DNA of 64,000 bases from Mucilaginibacter myungsuensis. GTDB taxonomy: Bacteria > Bacteroidota > Bacteroidia > Sphingobacteriales > Sphingobacteriaceae. A program made the translations under genes and the position numbers. The notes beneath the pieces are model-generated. The model saw only the letters and a program-made list of their open reading frames with translations, did not search any database and was not told the DNA's origin. Of the stretch, positions 62,691 to 64,000 are shown in pieces; the first letter of the stretch is position 1; each line of letters begins with the position of its first letter. The stretch spans positions 124,001 through 188,000 of the forward strand of contig NZ_JADFFL010000008.1 of assembly GCF_015222005.1 (NCBI RefSeq), read 5' to 3'.

Positions 62691-62802
62691 GATATTAAAG
62701 GTCAGTTTTTTATGCGAATGTCTCTTGCTCAAGAGGTCATGTGTTGCTGCTGTTGTTAACGCGCGCGCACTAATTCACATATCAAAAAACACTTTTAATA
62801 TC
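62691..62802 (+). promoter_or_regulatory. Possible stem covering the S10 ribosome-binding region
   Basis: Bases 62691-62702 (GATATTAAAGGT) can pair with 62791-62802 (ACTTTTAATATC) over 12 positions with one G-U. The right arm lies 5-16 bases before the S10 ATG. Confidence 0.5.
62712..62759 (+). CDS. Leader peptide ending in five cysteines
   Basis: The frame reads MRMSLAQEVMCCCCC followed by TAA. The five cysteine codons (TGT TGC TGC TGT TGT) are consecutive and end the frame. It lies about 60 bases after the predicted transcription start and 48 bases before the S10 ATG. It is too short for an enzyme and resembles the leader peptides used in amino-acid-responsive attenuation, here for cysteine. 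A second ATG (62718) could be the start instead. Confidence 0.7.
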   Translation: MRMSLAQEVMCCCCC

Positions 62803-62807
62803 TTTCC

Positions 62808-64000
62808 ATGTCCGGCATAAAATTCCCTCGTACAAGCAACATTCAATTTTTCGGTAGCCTGTTTTTGGCAGGTTTGGTGGCATTGCTGTTCGGTTCGGCC
62901 AGCAGGTTAGCGTCCGATAAAGCCTTTAGGTTATCGGTTACCCGTCACCACATCAGCATCGATGGCCGCGATGTAGAATATCTGGCCAAGACCGGCTACC
63001 TTACCGTTAAAGACAAAGCCGATCAGCCTTTTGCACACATCTACTACACTGCTTACACTGCCGACAGCATCCGAAACCCTAACCGCCCCATCACCTTCGT
63101 TTTTAACGGCGGACCGGGTTCAGCATCTATTTGGCTGCACATGGGGGCGTTCGGTCCGGTAAGGGTAGACGGTAAAAATGGTCTCCGTAACAACCCGCAT
63201 ACCTGGCTGGGTTTTACCGATCTGGTATTTATAGATCCGGTTGGTACAGGTTACAGTAAACCAGCCGAGGGCATCGAAGCAAAACGTTTCTTCGGATACA
63301 AAGCTGATGTGCAGATCATAGCCGCGTTCATCAAGCTTTATCTGGACGAGCACCACCGCCAGGCAAGCCCTAAATTTATAGCCGGCGAAAGCTACGGTGC
63401 TTTGCGTGCGGTTGGCCTGGCCGATTATCTGAAAGATAGTTTGCAGGTAAAGCTTGCGGGCCTCACGCTGATATCGCCCGCGCTGGATTACAAGCTGATC
63501 AGTTTCCGTAAGGGTAACGATCTGCCGTTCGCCTATTACTTGCCAAGCTATGCGCTTACCGCCCATTATCATCAGCGCTTATCGCCTAAATTGCAAAAGC
63601 TAAGTGCGGCACAATTACAGACCAGGGCCGAGGCATTCAGCAAAGGTGTTTATGCCGAGTTTATCAGATCAGGTTCAACGGCAACAGCTGATATCATCGA
63701 CAGCTTACATTATTTTACCGGATTAGATAAAGCTTTACTGACCACGCTTAACGGCCGTATCACCGATGGGCAATTCACCAGTGCTTTGTTAAGTGCAGAT
63801 GGCAGGAAGATAGGCACCTTTGATAGCCGTGCTATAGGCAACGATCTTAATATCGACCCAAGCGAAACAGCTATCCGCGGCACATTCACCAAAGCGTTCG
63901 GAGATTATGTGCGGTCGGGTCTGAAATATGAGAATAGTCAGCCTTATTTGGCTACTGCCGCTGTCGGCAACTGGAATTACGGTCCGGACGTTACCAAAGG
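62808..64000 (+). CDS. Peptidase S10 (serine carboxypeptidase-like), 3' truncated
   Basis: The frame runs to the window edge and encodes 397 residues. It starts with a signal/anchor (FGSLFLAGLVALLFGSAS) and then the S10 fold: VFNGGPGSASIWLHMGAFGP, FIDPVGTGYSKP and the nucleophile Ser195 in AGESYGALRA. The catalytic Asp and His lie beyond the window. Serine carboxypeptidases remove C-terminal residues; the Bacteroidota members are secreted. It is the first gene downstream of the poly-Cys leader, which suggests cysteine-dependent expression. Confidence 0.88.
   Translation, partial: MSGIKFPRTSNIQFFGSLFLAGLVALLFGSASRLASDKAFRLSVTRHHISIDGRDVEYLAKTGYLTVKDKADQPFAHIYYTAYTADSIRNPNRPITFVFNGGPGSASIWLHMGAFGPVRVDGKNGLRNNPHTWLGFTDLVFIDPVGTGYSKPAEGIEAKRFFGYKADVQIIAAFIKLYLDEHHRQASPKFIAGESYGALRAVGLADYLKDSLQVKLAGLTLISPALDYKLISFRKGNDLPFAYYLPSYALTAHYHQRLSPKLQKLSAAQLQTRAEAFSKGVYAEFIRSGSTATADIIDSLHYFTGLDKALLTTLNGRITDGQFTSALLSADGRKIGTFDSRAIGNDLNIDPSETAIRGTFTKAFGDYVRSGLKYENSQPYLATAAVGNWNYGPDVTK

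Larger units (their letters stand above)
62362..62807. other. 446-base divergent region with two sulfur-sensing leaders
   Basis: It contains, from left to right, the expression platform and aptamer of a SAM-I riboswitch (minus strand), its -7 box, a plus-strand promoter, the poly-Cys leader frame and a stem near the S10 peptidase start. Confidence 0.85.

Noticed and set aside
1..64000. CRISPR array, tRNA or rRNA gene, prophage.
   Set aside because: I saw no regular spaced direct repeats with spacers, no cloverleaf-type sequences and no phage or integrase proteins; a tRNAscan or CRISPR finder run would settle it.

Overview
The window looks like chromosomal DNA of a Bacteroidota species, most likely in the Sphingobacteriaceae (Mucilaginibacter/Pedobacter type). 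I infer this from several signs. Promoters carry the Bacteroidota -7 box TAnnTTTG, Shine-Dalgarno sequences are weak, and secreted proteins have typical signal peptides. The gene families also fit: MG2/alpha-2-macroglobulin-like giants, sugar dehydrogenase-cytochrome c fusions, DUF1080 hydrolases, SUMF1-like lipid/secreted proteins, GH5/GH15/GH78 enzymes and OtsA-OtsB fusions. Intergenic spaces are full of palindromic interspersed repeats. I see no rRNA, tRNA, CRISPR array, phage or transposase.

Layout. 0-2.5 kb: a VWA protein (cut by the window edge) and a MoxR/ChlI-like AAA ATPase. 2.7-5.5 kb: a membrane metallophosphoesterase, a UbiA-like membrane protein and a methyltransferase in a tight row. 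5.6-13 kb: DinB-like protein, a 2022-residue alpha-2-macroglobulin-like protein, a GNAT acetyltransferase. 13-18.5 kb: a sugar dehydrogenase/PKD/cytochrome c protein, recA with its own promoter, palindrome and terminator, and small hypothetical proteins. 18.5-20 kb: pyrR-pyrB. 20-28.7 kb: three tandem paralogous MG2-type secreted proteins in one apparent operon. 28.8-31.7 kb: small proteins (ankyrin, RRM, cupin). 31.9-36.4 kb: hybrid sensor kinase and valS. 36.5-40.7 kb: trehalose operon otsAB plus GH15. 41-46 kb: propeller protein, SDR, GH5, GH78-like. 46.3-48.9 kb: YceI - outer-membrane barrel - YceI operon. 49-54 kb: esterase, small membrane protein, dehydrogenase/cytochrome c plus DUF1080 operon with a LacI-type operator upstream. 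54-59.6 kb: VOC protein, SUMF1-like protein, serine hydrolase, SDR, Crp-family regulator, interrupted by dense repeats. 60-64 kb: TlpA-like thioredoxin, cysteine desulfurase, and a truncated S10 serine carboxypeptidase.

The most striking part is the 446-base divergent intergenic region at 62,362-62,807. On the minus strand, facing the cysteine desulfurase-thioredoxin pair, lies a clear SAM-I (S-box) riboswitch. On the plus strand, behind a near-ideal Bacteroidota promoter, lies a 15-codon reading frame ending in five consecutive cysteine codons. It is followed by the S10 peptidase, and a potential 12-bp stem would cover the peptidase's ribosome-binding region. Two different sulfur-sensing leaders therefore seem to sit back to back. 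Other leads are a predicted loss of the thioester cysteine in the giant A2M protein, a perfect 11-bp-arm palindrome over the recA -33 region, and a 133-bp element present in two inverted copies around 56-60 kb.
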